DNA of 59,725 nt from Planctomycetota bacterium (lineage in GTDB: Bacteria > Planctomycetota > Phycisphaerae > Phycisphaerales > UBA1924): NCBI GenBank assembly GCA_024276195.1, contig JAJRXR010000057.1, positions 1 to 59,725 of the forward strand. Reading direction: 5' to 3'. The first letter of the stretch is position 1, and each line of letters starts with the position of its first letter. This document shows positions 36,143 through 44,196 of the stretch, piece after piece. The notes beneath the pieces are model-generated. The model saw nothing but the letters and a program-made list of their open reading frames with translations, ran no database searches and was not told the DNA's origin. Position numbers and translations under genes: made by a program.

Positions 36143-36285
36143 GCTTCGCCACCTCCCCCCTCGCTGAGAGCGCAGAGAGCCGCAGAGTCAGAGCCAAGAC
36201 TTCTCTTGTCTTGATCCACCGCTTTCTTCCCCCTCCGCGGCTCTCCGCGTCCTCCGCGTTAAATCTCCGAGGGGCGACCCCATGA
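36139..36285 (+). CDS. Repeat-derived mini-ORF linking the cassette to batA
   Basis: A 48-codon frame, starting MSFATSPLAES and then reading through two copies of the acgcggag-type repeat (including 36231-36260). It begins in an ATGA overlap with the preceding lipoprotein and ends in an ATGA overlap with the batA-like gene. It shows no domain and is probably not a functional protein; its likely role, if any, is to carry translating ribosomes through to batA (inference). Confidence 0.3.
   Translation: MSFATSPLAESAESRRVRAKTSLVLIHRFLPPPRLSASSALNLRGATP
36231..36260 (-). repeat. Right inverted repeat of the lipoprotein cassette
   Basis: Reverse complement of 34821-34850 with one mismatch. A shorter, degenerate copy lies nearby at about 36168-36186. 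Confidence 0.8.
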
Positions 36286-38363
36286 CCTTCGCCACCCCCC
36301 TCCTCGCCGGGATCGCCGCGGCTATCGCCATCCCGCTGCTGATCCTGCTCTACTTCCTCAAGCTCCGCCGGCGTGATGTCGAGGTCTCGACGACCCTGCT
36401 CTGGAAGAAGGCGATCCAGGATCTCCAGGCCAACGCACCGTTCCAGAAGCTGCGCAACAACATCCTGCTCCTGCTCCAGCTGCTCGCGCTGATCCTGGCG
36501 CTGCTGGCGCTCGCCCAGCCCGAGCGCGCCGGCAAGGGCGGCTCGGGCCAGCGCTACATCATCCTCATCGACCGCTCCGCGTCCATGACCGCCCTCGACG
36601 CGGGGACCGACGCCGACCGAGCACGCCTTGACGAGGCCAAGGACCAGGCCCTGGCGCTGATCGACACCATGCGCGAGCCGGGGCCGTTCGACCGCGCCGA
36701 CAGTGGCGCCGACCAAGCCATGGTCATCGCCTTCGACACCACCGCCGAGATCATCACCCAGCTCACGTCGGACCAGTCCGCCCTGCGGGCCGCCGTCGAG
36801 TCCATCGAGGCGACCGACAGCCCGTCGAGGCTGAAGGAAGCCTTCCGTCTCGCCCAGGCCCAGCGCCCGCAGCGGTTCGTCGAGGACGAGGGCCTCAACA
36901 CCGGCCCGAGCTTCGCGTTCCACCTCTACTCCGACGGGCGCCTGCCCGACGCCGCCGAGGCCCTCCCCGGCGCCCAGGACCACGTCGCCTACCACGTCGT
37001 CGGCTCCGAATCCAGCGCCAACATCGGCATCACCGCCCTCCGCGCCGAACGCGCCTACGACGAGCCCGCCAAGCTCTCCATCTTCGTGGGTGTTCAGAGT
37101 TCCGACCGCCAGCGCCGCAAGGTCGATTGCGAGCTCGCCATCGACGGGCGCACCGTCAGCGTCCGCGAGATCACCATCCCCGCCGCCAGCAAGCCCAGCG
37201 CCGGTGATAGTGACAACCGCTGGACCCCCGGCTCGGGCGGCGTCGTCTTCGAGCTCGACCAGCCCGCCGGCCTCGTCGCCAGCGTCACCCTGCGCACCGG
37301 CGACGACCCCGCGGGCGACGTGCTCGCCATCGACAACCGAGGCTGGCTCGTCGTCCCCCCCGCCAAACAAACCTCCGTCGCCGTCGTCACCGATGGCAAC
37401 TTCTTCATCGCCGACGCGCTCGCCGGCATGCCCCTGGCCAGGCTCGATCTGTTCACCCCCGCCGAGTTCACCGCAGCGATGGGCGAAGGACGCGACGCGA
37501 TCTACGACGTCGTCCTCCTCGACGGCTGGCTGCCCGAGGTTCCCGAGGGGCGCACGCTCCCCGCCGGTCGCTGGCTCGTCCTGGGCGCCGTCCCCGTGGG
37601 CGAGCATGGCTTGATCGACGAGGGCGAGGGCGACAGCGCCCAGATCATCGTCTGGTCCCGCGCCCACCCCATCCTGCGGGGCCTCACCCTCGACGCCCTG
37701 ACCATCGTCACCTCGCGCACGGTCGCCCTGCCCGAGGCCTCCCCCGCGAGTGTCCTCGCCGAGACCCAGTTTGGCCCGGCCATAGTCGAACTCCCAGGCC
37801 CGGACTTCCGCGCCCTCGTCGTCCCGTTCGACATCATGGAGACCAACTGGCCCTTCAACGCCAGCTTTGTCCTCTTCCTGGCGCGCGCCATCGACTACCT
37901 CGACCGCGACGTCGCCCAGGCCCGCGCCGCCAGCGGCGCCTCACGCCAGTTCAGCCCGGGCCAGGTGCTGACCGATCGCCTCCCCCTCGGCGCCGAAGAT
38001 ATCCGAGTCGATCCCCCGGGCGACCTGCCCGAGCAAAAGCTCGTCGCCGCCTCGGACGGGCGCGTGGTCTTCGGCCCGCTGAAAGCGACCGGCCTCTACC
38101 GCCTTCGCTGGTCCGGCCCCGCTGGTCCGGTCGATGCGGTCAACGACGGTCGCGTCAGCCGCATCTACGCCGTCAACCTCCTCGACCAGGACGAGTCCGA
38201 CGTCCCGGCCGCGCCGGGCATCATCCTCGCCAGCCAGGAAGTCAGCGCAGCAGAAACCGAGAACGAAGCCTCCGTCCAGAAGTACTGGCCGTACCTGCTC
38301 CTGGGGGTGCTCGCGGTCTTGATGCTCGAGTGGTACATCTACAACCGAAAGGTCGCGGTGTGA
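36282..38363 (+). CDS. BatA-like VWA domain membrane protein
   Basis: A 693-residue protein. The N-terminal BatA-type segment (ATPLLAGIAAAIAIPLLILL, then FLKLRRRDVEVSTTLLWKKA) is followed by a second helix (LLLLQLLALILALLALAQ) and a VWA domain whose MIDAS is intact: DRSASM near residue 97. A C-terminal helix (YWPYLLLGVLAVLMLEWYIY) anchors it to the membrane. Members act with MoxR and DUF58 proteins in Bat-type envelope systems. ATG at 36282 overlaps the preceding stop (ATGA), and its stop overlaps the next start (GTGA). Confidence 0.9.
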   Translation: MTFATPLLAGIAAAIAIPLLILLYFLKLRRRDVEVSTTLLWKKAIQDLQANAPFQKLRNNILLLLQLLALILALLALAQPERAGKGGSGQRYIILIDRSASMTALDAGTDADRARLDEAKDQALALIDTMREPGPFDRADSGADQAMVIAFDTTAEIITQLTSDQSALRAAVESIEATDSPSRLKEAFRLAQAQRPQRFVEDEGLNTGPSFAFHLYSDGRLPDAAEALPGAQDHVAYHVVGSESSANIGITALRAERAYDEPAKLSIFVGVQSSDRQRRKVDCELAIDGRTVSVREITIPAASKPSAGDSDNRWTPGSGGVVFELDQPAGLVASVTLRTGDDPAGDVLAIDNRGWLVVPPAKQTSVAVVTDGNFFIADALAGMPLARLDLFTPAEFTAAMGEGRDAIYDVVLLDGWLPEVPEGRTLPAGRWLVLGAVPVGEHGLIDEGEGDSAQIIVWSRAHPILRGLTLDALTIVTSRTVALPEASPASVLAETQFGPAIVELPGPDFRALVVPFDIMETNWPFNASFVLFLARAIDYLDRDVAQARAASGASRQFSPGQVLTDRLPLGAEDIRVDPPGDLPEQKLVAASDGRVVFGPLKATGLYRLRWSGPAGPVDAVNDGRVSRIYAVNLLDQDESDVPAAPGIILASQEVSAAETENEASVQKYWPYLLLGVLAVLMLEWYIYNRKVAV

Positions 38364-40558
38364 GGGCGATCCACGCGGCGCTGTGCCTGATGGTGCTGTT
38401 GGCCATGCCCGTCTTCGCGCACGCGCAGGCCCCGCAAGACCTGCTCACGAGCGAGGACGAGGGCGTGCAGTTCTTCGTCAGCTGGGGCTTCGACGGCTCG
38501 ATGCTCAACGACCGCTGGTCCCCCGTGCGCATCTACATCGGCTCGGGCGCCAACGCTGTCTCCGGCGTCGTCGAGATCACCTACCGCCAGGACGCCTCGC
38601 AGACCATGCGCATCGTCCTGCCCTTCGCCACCACGCCGGGCTTGTTCGTCCCCGTCGAGGCGGCCCTCGCCCTGCCCGCCGGGTGCCAGAGCGTCAGCAT
38701 CCGCATCCTCAACGAGCGGGGCAGGCGCCTCCGCGCCCGTACCTTCAGCCGAAACGCATCCCGCGACGACGAGCAGATGCCGCAGATCCTGCCCTCGTCC
38801 GGTGTCCCGCTGCTCAACCTCGGCAAGACTGGTCTCGAACAGATCTCACCCGACCTCCAGGGCGAAACCTTCGGGACCGACACCCAGACCCGCCGTTCCT
38901 CCGGGAGCGAAACATGGTCCAGGCTTACCATCCTGACCGCCTCCCCGCGCGACCTGCCGACCTCCGCCATGGCCTACGACGCCCTCGGCGCCGTTGTGCT
39001 CCAGTCCTCGCTCCTCGACTCGATGCCCCGTGCCAGCGTCCAGGCCATCGGGCGATGGGTCCGGGGCGGGGGCACGCTGGTGCTCATCGCGAGCGACCCG
39101 GGCGACCAGTGGCGTTCGCTCCTGGCGCTCCCGGGCGCGCCGCCCCCGATCCGCCTGGCGGCGCTCGCATCGATCACGTCGCACGAAGACCTCGAAGAGC
39201 TCGTCGAGCTCAGCCCGGACCTGAGCGCCCGGCGCATCCGCCTGACCCAGGCGGGCCAGGACGCGGGCTGGACCCGGCGTTGGATCGAGAACGAGCAAGA
39301 CTCGCTCATCGCCGAAGGCCCCGTCGGGCTGGGGTGGGCGCTGGTCGTGGGCGCCGATCCCCAGCGCATCCCCGCGCTCGCGTCCGACGACGAGACCGCG
39401 TACCTCTGGCGTGAGATCCTGCGAGAATCCGCCGAGCGCTGGGTCGCCGAGCTGCCCGAAGCCAACGCGTTCTGGGGCGTCTGGGGGCGCGAGCCCTCCG
39501 GCTCGACCCCGCGCCACCGGGCCGCGATCTCCAGCGTGCTCGACCACGCCCTGCGCGCCCCGCCCCCGGGCGTCGGCGTCTTCATCCTGCTCGTCCTGTG
39601 CGTCGTCATCCTCGCGGTGCTCGTCGGCCCCGTTGACGCGATCGCCCTCAAGCTCCTGCGCAAACGCCAGCACTCCTGGGCGACCGCCATGGTCTACATC
39701 GCGCTCGCGAGCGTCATCGCGGGCTTTGCGCCCGTGCTGCTCCGCTCGGGCGAAACGACGCACGCCCGGGCCAGGTGTGTTGATTCGCTCCCCCCCTCGC
39801 TCGGGGGCGACGCCCACCAGACGGGTCTGAGCTCCACCTTCGCCGCATCCTCTGGGCCTATCCGCTTCGTCGATCCCGCCCCCGGCTCCTGGTGGCGCCC
39901 CGTCTCGACCCTCCAGACCTGGGGCAATAGCGCGGGCGCCGGCCCGACGCTCGATTGCGTCCAGTTCTCCGTTGCCTCGCCCACCGGGCTCGTCCGCCAG
40001 AACATCCCCAGCGAAACCCGCGCCAACACCCAGCGCCTCTGGACCCTGCGCACCACCATGGACCAGCAGCGCGCCGCGCCCCACCCCGGCGCCGTGCTCA
40101 GCCCCGATCTCACATCCGTCCGCGTCACAGCCCTACCCGAGGGGGCGCGCATCATTTCGGGCGCGCTCGCCCTGCCCGCCGCGGCGCCGCCTGAAAGGAC
40201 GCGCTGGCTCAAGCTCACGCCCGGGGCGCCAACCGCAGGCGTCTACGAAGCGACCATCCCCGAGGTCCCGCTCGTAAGCGACCGCCCCGAGCGTTGGACG
40301 AGGCGGGACATCGACAATGACCAATCGTGGAGGTGGAACGCCGTCGGGAGCAGGTACATCCCCGCGCGCCTGGGCGACCTCCCCGGCGCCTGGGAACGCA
40401 CCCGCGCCCTCGACGCCTACCTCGCCTCCGGTCGCTACGCCCTGCTCCTGCTCGAACTCGAGCACGCCGCCCCCGACGTCGGGCTCTCGGTCAGCGCCCA
40501 GACCAATGTCCTCGAGGTCCACCGGATCATCATCCCCATGCCGGAGCCTGCGCCATGA
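38360..40558 (+). CDS. Exported membrane protein of the Bat-like cluster, unknown function
   Basis: A 732-residue protein starting with GTG in a GTGA overlap with the batA-like stop. A signal peptide (ALCLMVLLAMPVFAHAQA) precedes a large extracytoplasmic region. This region holds a GATase-like fragment (AVVLQSSLLDSMPR, then RWVRGGGTLVLIASDPG). Two helices near residues 405-455 (VFILLVLCVVILAVLVGP and MVYIALASVIAGFAPVLL) precede a further extracytoplasmic domain. I cannot assign a family with certainty. Tight coupling to the ABC ATPase downstream (ATGA) suggests it links the VWA proteins with the transporter. Confidence 0.7.
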   Translation: MRAIHAALCLMVLLAMPVFAHAQAPQDLLTSEDEGVQFFVSWGFDGSMLNDRWSPVRIYIGSGANAVSGVVEITYRQDASQTMRIVLPFATTPGLFVPVEAALALPAGCQSVSIRILNERGRRLRARTFSRNASRDDEQMPQILPSSGVPLLNLGKTGLEQISPDLQGETFGTDTQTRRSSGSETWSRLTILTASPRDLPTSAMAYDALGAVVLQSSLLDSMPRASVQAIGRWVRGGGTLVLIASDPGDQWRSLLALPGAPPPIRLAALASITSHEDLEELVELSPDLSARRIRLTQAGQDAGWTRRWIENEQDSLIAEGPVGLGWALVVGADPQRIPALASDDETAYLWREILRESAERWVAELPEANAFWGVWGREPSGSTPRHRAAISSVLDHALRAPPPGVGVFILLVLCVVILAVLVGPVDAIALKLLRKRQHSWATAMVYIALASVIAGFAPVLLRSGETTHARARCVDSLPPSLGGDAHQTGLSSTFAASSGPIRFVDPAPGSWWRPVSTLQTWGNSAGAGPTLDCVQFSVASPTGLVRQNIPSETRANTQRLWTLRTTMDQQRAAPHPGAVLSPDLTSVRVTALPEGARIISGALALPAAAPPERTRWLKLTPGAPTAGVYEATIPEVPLVSDRPERWTRRDIDNDQSWRWNAVGSRYIPARLGDLPGAWERTRALDAYLASGRYALLLLELEHAAPDVGLSVSAQTNVLEVHRIIIPMPEPAP

Positions 40559-41508
40559 TCGAGATCACCCACCTCACCAAACGCTTCGGCGACCTCACCG
40601 CCGTGGACGATCTCTCCATCTCCATCGAGGCCGGCGAGATCTTCGGCTTCATCGGTCCCAACGGCGCCGGCAAGTCCACCACCATGAAAGTCCTCGCCTG
40701 CCTCCTCAAGCCCGACTCCGGCTCCGCCAAAGTTGACGACCTGAGCGTCCGCGCCCAGGGCGACGCCATCCGCCAGCGCATCGGCTACATGCCCGATTTC
40801 ATCGGCTATTACGACGACCTGACCGTCGATGAGTACCTCCAGTTCTTCGCCGCCGCCTTCAGGCTCCCCCGCAAGAAGCGCCGCTCCATCGTCAGCGGCG
40901 TCCTCGAACTCACCGACCTCACCGCCAAACGCGACACCATGGTCTCGAGCCTCTCCCGCGGCATGTCCCAGCGCCTGGGCGTCGCCCGCGTGCTCATCCA
41001 CGATCCCAAGGTGCTGCTGCTCGACGAGCCCGCCTCGGGCCTCGACCCGCGCGCCCGCATCGAGATGCGCAGCCTCCTGACCGAACTGGCGCGCATGGGC
41101 AAAACGCTCATGGTCTCGAGCCACATCCTCTCCGAGCTGGCCGAGATGTGCTCGTCGATCGGCATCATCGAGCAGGGGCGTCTCATCTTCGCCGGCTCGA
41201 TCGACGACGCCTACGCCCGCGTCAAAGGCGCCGAGCGCATCCTCATCCGCCTCGAACCCGCGGACAACATCGCCCAGATCGTCGCCAGCGTCGTGTCTGC
41301 GCTCGACGCCGACGAGCGCGTCGAAAGCGCTACGCCCGTCGATGGCAAGGCGGGCGTCATCGACGTCGAGCTCAAAGACGCCGAGCCCGGACGCCATTTT
41401 CTGCTCGAGCGCGTCATCGCGGGCGGCGGGCGCATCGCCTCCTTCGAGCCGCAGAGCGTCAACCTCGAAGACGCCTTCCTCCGTCTGACCAAGGGCGCGA
41501 TCCAGTGA
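40555..41508 (+). CDS. ABC transporter ATP-binding protein
   Basis: A 317-residue ABC ATPase of the ABC-2/CcmA-like export type. Walker A is GPNGAGKSTTMKVL near residue 36, the signature is LSRGMSQRLGVARVL, and Walker B is VLLLDEPASGLDPRAR; the switch His is in VSSHILSEL. The extra C-terminal 80 residues are typical of this group. Start and stop overlap the neighbours by four bases, so it is in one translational unit with the permease at 41505. Confidence 0.94.
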   Translation: MIEITHLTKRFGDLTAVDDLSISIEAGEIFGFIGPNGAGKSTTMKVLACLLKPDSGSAKVDDLSVRAQGDAIRQRIGYMPDFIGYYDDLTVDEYLQFFAAAFRLPRKKRRSIVSGVLELTDLTAKRDTMVSSLSRGMSQRLGVARVLIHDPKVLLLDEPASGLDPRARIEMRSLLTELARMGKTLMVSSHILSELAEMCSSIGIIEQGRLIFAGSIDDAYARVKGAERILIRLEPADNIAQIVASVVSALDADERVESATPVDGKAGVIDVELKDAEPGRHFLLERVIAGGGRIASFEPQSVNLEDAFLRLTKGAIQ

Positions 41509-43394
41509 CCAAGGGCGAGCCCCGTCCATCACGCCTCGCCCCGCTGGTGCGCAACCTGGACCCCAGGACGCTCTTCTTCGGCCCCATCTTCCAGAAAGAC
41601 ATGCGCATCTCCGGACGCAAGCTCGGCGTCTACATCGGACGCTCCCTCTTCGCCCTCCTGCTCGCCGCGGTTGTCTCCATCGCCTTCTACTCCGTCTGGC
41701 AGAGCACCGGCTTCAACCAGTCCCCCAGCGCCCGCATCCAGTCCCTCCAGAACCTCGCCCCCGTGATCGTCGTCTCGGTCCTCTGGGTTCAGTTCGTGGC
41801 GATGGCGCTGCTCGCGCCCGTGCTCACCGGCGGCGCCATCTGCGAAGAACGACGCGCCCAGACCCTGCCCACCCTGCTCACCACGCCCCTGAGCCCCGTG
41901 CAGATCGTCTGCTCCAAGGGCGCCAGCCGCCTCGCCCAGCTCATCATCATCGCGCTCATCGCGCTGCCCGTGCTCCTGGGCGTGCGACTCTTCGGCGGCG
42001 TCCGCGCCGAGACCATCCTCGCCGGCTCGTCCATCTCGCTGACCACCGCCATCATGGGCGCCTCCATCGGCCTCTGGTTCTCCGCACGCGCCGCGCGCGG
42101 TACCACCGCAACCCTCGCCGCCTACTGCATGCTCGCGCTGCTCATGGCCGGCCTCCCCATGCTCGCCTCCGCGATCAATCTCATCGCCGAGAGCGAGTTC
42201 CCGGGCGCCCGCCTGCCCGATCTGCTCGGCCCCTGGGCGCCCGACTGGCCCCTGCGCATCCCCACAGATGTTCTCTACGCCTCCAGCCCGCCCCTGGCAC
42301 TCGGCGCCGTTTCCTACGGCTCCGCAGTGGGTATGCCCATCCGATCCATCTGGGTCGGCGCATCGCTTTGGTCCCTGCTCATCAGCCTGGGCGCGCTCAC
42401 CTTCGCCAGCGTCTCGCTCCGGGCTGTGATGCGCCGATCGCTCGGCGCCCCCAAGCTCACACGCCGTCAGCGCCGCCAGCACAAAAAAGCCGCACGCGCA
42501 GGCGACGCCTCGCCCGTCGATCCCGGGCAGCTGCGTGCGCGCCGCTCGCGCACCGTCGCCGATCGCCCCGTGCTCTGGCGCGAGATCCGCCAGTCGCTCT
42601 TTCCCTCGAAGGCGATGCTCGTCGCCGCTGTCCTGGGCGTCGTGCTCATCATGGGCATCATGTACCTCGCGGTCGATATCGACGAGCTCGCCCTCGCGAT
42701 GATCCCCATCATCATCGGGACGATCCTGATCCTGCTCCAGGCCGCGCTGCTCTCCTCGGGCGGCTTCGCCTCCGAGCGCGAGGCCCGCACGCTCGACGCC
42801 CTGCTCACCACCCGCATCTCGCCCTTCCAGCTCGTCGCCAGCAAGATGCTCGGCTCGATCAGGCGCCAGTGGTTCATCCCCCTCATCCTGCTCATCCACA
42901 TGGGCGTGATCGTCGCCTACCGAGAAACCCACCCAATCGTTCTGCTCCACCTGAGCATCATTTTCCTCGGGCCGATCGTCATGCTCTCGGGCACGGGCGT
43001 CTACTTCGCCCTGCGCTTCCGCAAGAGCATCACCGCCTCATCGGTCAACCTCGCCCTCGCCCTGCTCCTCTGGCTCGTCTGGCCCATCTGCATGGGTGTG
43101 TTCTTCGGAGCGCTCGACATCGGTGGCTACGAGTTTGGCGAAGCGATGGCCAACTTCACCCTCTTCACCCACCCCGTCTGGCTCAGCGCCGTCTCCGTCG
43201 AGGGCGCCCGCGGGCACTTCTCCGATGGCTTCGACCTGAGCAATCTCGACTACGACACCCCCAGCTCGAATCTCGGCGTCGTCGCCTGGACCATCCTCGT
43301 GTTCGCCTCAACCGGGGTCCAGATCTTCATCGGCCTCCTCGCCGCCCTGGCCGCCCTGCTCCGCTTCGAGAAGCACACCGGACGCGCCGCCTGA
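41505..43394 (+). CDS. ABC-2 type permease
   Basis: A 629-residue permease with about 12 helices in two halves, the membrane partner of the preceding ATPase. Each half begins with a 'resident' segment followed by an RR-type loop, ERRAQTLPTLLTTPLSP in the first and SEREARTLDALLTTRISPFQ in the second, so the gene looks like an internal duplication. Such pairs flanking MoxR/DUF58/VWA genes are frequent in planctomycetes. It starts with GTG in a GTGA overlap and is the last gene of the series; the nitroreductase gene is convergent with it. Confidence 0.88.
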   Translation: MTKGEPRPSRLAPLVRNLDPRTLFFGPIFQKDMRISGRKLGVYIGRSLFALLLAAVVSIAFYSVWQSTGFNQSPSARIQSLQNLAPVIVVSVLWVQFVAMALLAPVLTGGAICEERRAQTLPTLLTTPLSPVQIVCSKGASRLAQLIIIALIALPVLLGVRLFGGVRAETILAGSSISLTTAIMGASIGLWFSARAARGTTATLAAYCMLALLMAGLPMLASAINLIAESEFPGARLPDLLGPWAPDWPLRIPTDVLYASSPPLALGAVSYGSAVGMPIRSIWVGASLWSLLISLGALTFASVSLRAVMRRSLGAPKLTRRQRRQHKKAARAGDASPVDPGQLRARRSRTVADRPVLWREIRQSLFPSKAMLVAAVLGVVLIMGIMYLAVDIDELALAMIPIIIGTILILLQAALLSSGGFASEREARTLDALLTTRISPFQLVASKMLGSIRRQWFIPLILLIHMGVIVAYRETHPIVLLHLSIIFLGPIVMLSGTGVYFALRFRKSITASSVNLALALLLWLVWPICMGVFFGALDIGGYEFGEAMANFTLFTHPVWLSAVSVEGARGHFSDGFDLSNLDYDTPSSNLGVVAWTILVFASTGVQIFIGLLAALAALLRFEKHTGRAA

Positions 43395-43406
43395 CCCCTC
43401 CCTCCC

Positions 43407-44096
43407 TCACTCCACAAACACCGAAATCTCCTCCAGCCCCTTCCGCCCGATCCGCGGCGCCATGCAATCCTCCGTTGGATATCCCATCGGGATGAGCAGG
43501 TAAGGACGCTCGTTCTCCGGTCGCCCCAGCGTCTGGCGCAAAAACCCCATCGGGCTCGGCGTGTGTGTCAGCGCCACCAGCCCCGCCCAGTGCGCCGCCG
43601 CCAGCAGCATCCCCGTCGCGATCCCCACGCTCTCGTTGAGGTAGTACGTCTGCCCGCCCTCGTCCGTCTTCTTGAGCGCAAAGACCACCACCAGCCACGG
43701 CGCAATCGTCAAAAACCGCTTGTCCGCGTCGGTCCCGAACGGGCGCAGGTCTTCGAGCCAGCGCTCGCTGGCGCGTGAGCTGTAGAACTCACGCTCCTCC
43801 TCTTCCGCCGCAGCCCTGATCCGGGCCTTGGTCGCGCCGTCCGAGACCGCGACAAACCGCCAGGGCTGCTTGTTCGCCCCGCTCGGAGCCGTGCCCGCCG
43901 TCCGGATCACCCACTCGATCGTCTCCCGGCTGACCGGGCGGTCAGAGAACATCCGCACCGACCGGCGCTTGCGCATGACCTCGTAGAACGCCCGGGCGCT
44001 CTCGGCGCTCTCGCCCTCGGGCACAAACCGCTCCAGCGGGTCGTGCGGGGCGTCCCCGGGGGGCGGGTCATACAACGGCTCGTCGCGCTTGCTCAT
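43407..44096 (-). CDS. Nitroreductase-family flavoprotein, iodotyrosine deiodinase-like
   Basis: A 229-residue FMN-dependent oxidoreductase. The FMN-phosphate site RRSVRMFSDRPVSRE and the segment TAGTAPSGANKQPWRFVAV match the iodotyrosine-deiodinase branch better than classic nitroreductases. So does the later EEEEREFYSSRASERWLEDL, the lid that closes on halotyrosine in that branch. Homologues dehalogenate halotyrosines or reduce small aromatics. No chlorotyrosine pathway is adjacent, so the real substrate is open. Start ATG at 44096; divergent from the following exported-protein gene. Confidence 0.82.
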   Translation of the reverse strand: MSKRDEPLYDPPPGDAPHDPLERFVPEGESAESARAFYEVMRKRRSVRMFSDRPVSRETIEWVIRTAGTAPSGANKQPWRFVAVSDGATKARIRAAAEEEEREFYSSRASERWLEDLRPFGTDADKRFLTIAPWLVVVFALKKTDEGGQTYYLNESVGIATGMLLAAAHWAGLVALTHTPSPMGFLRQTLGRPENERPYLLIPMGYPTEDCMAPRIGRKGLEEISVFVE

Positions 44097-44196
44097 CCGG
44101 GTCTCCTGGGCGTGGGCTCGACGATACGCCCCGTCCGCACCCCCGATCCCACCCTCCGCGTGCAGCGCCCGCCCCGTCTGGGCCGATAGACACCCC

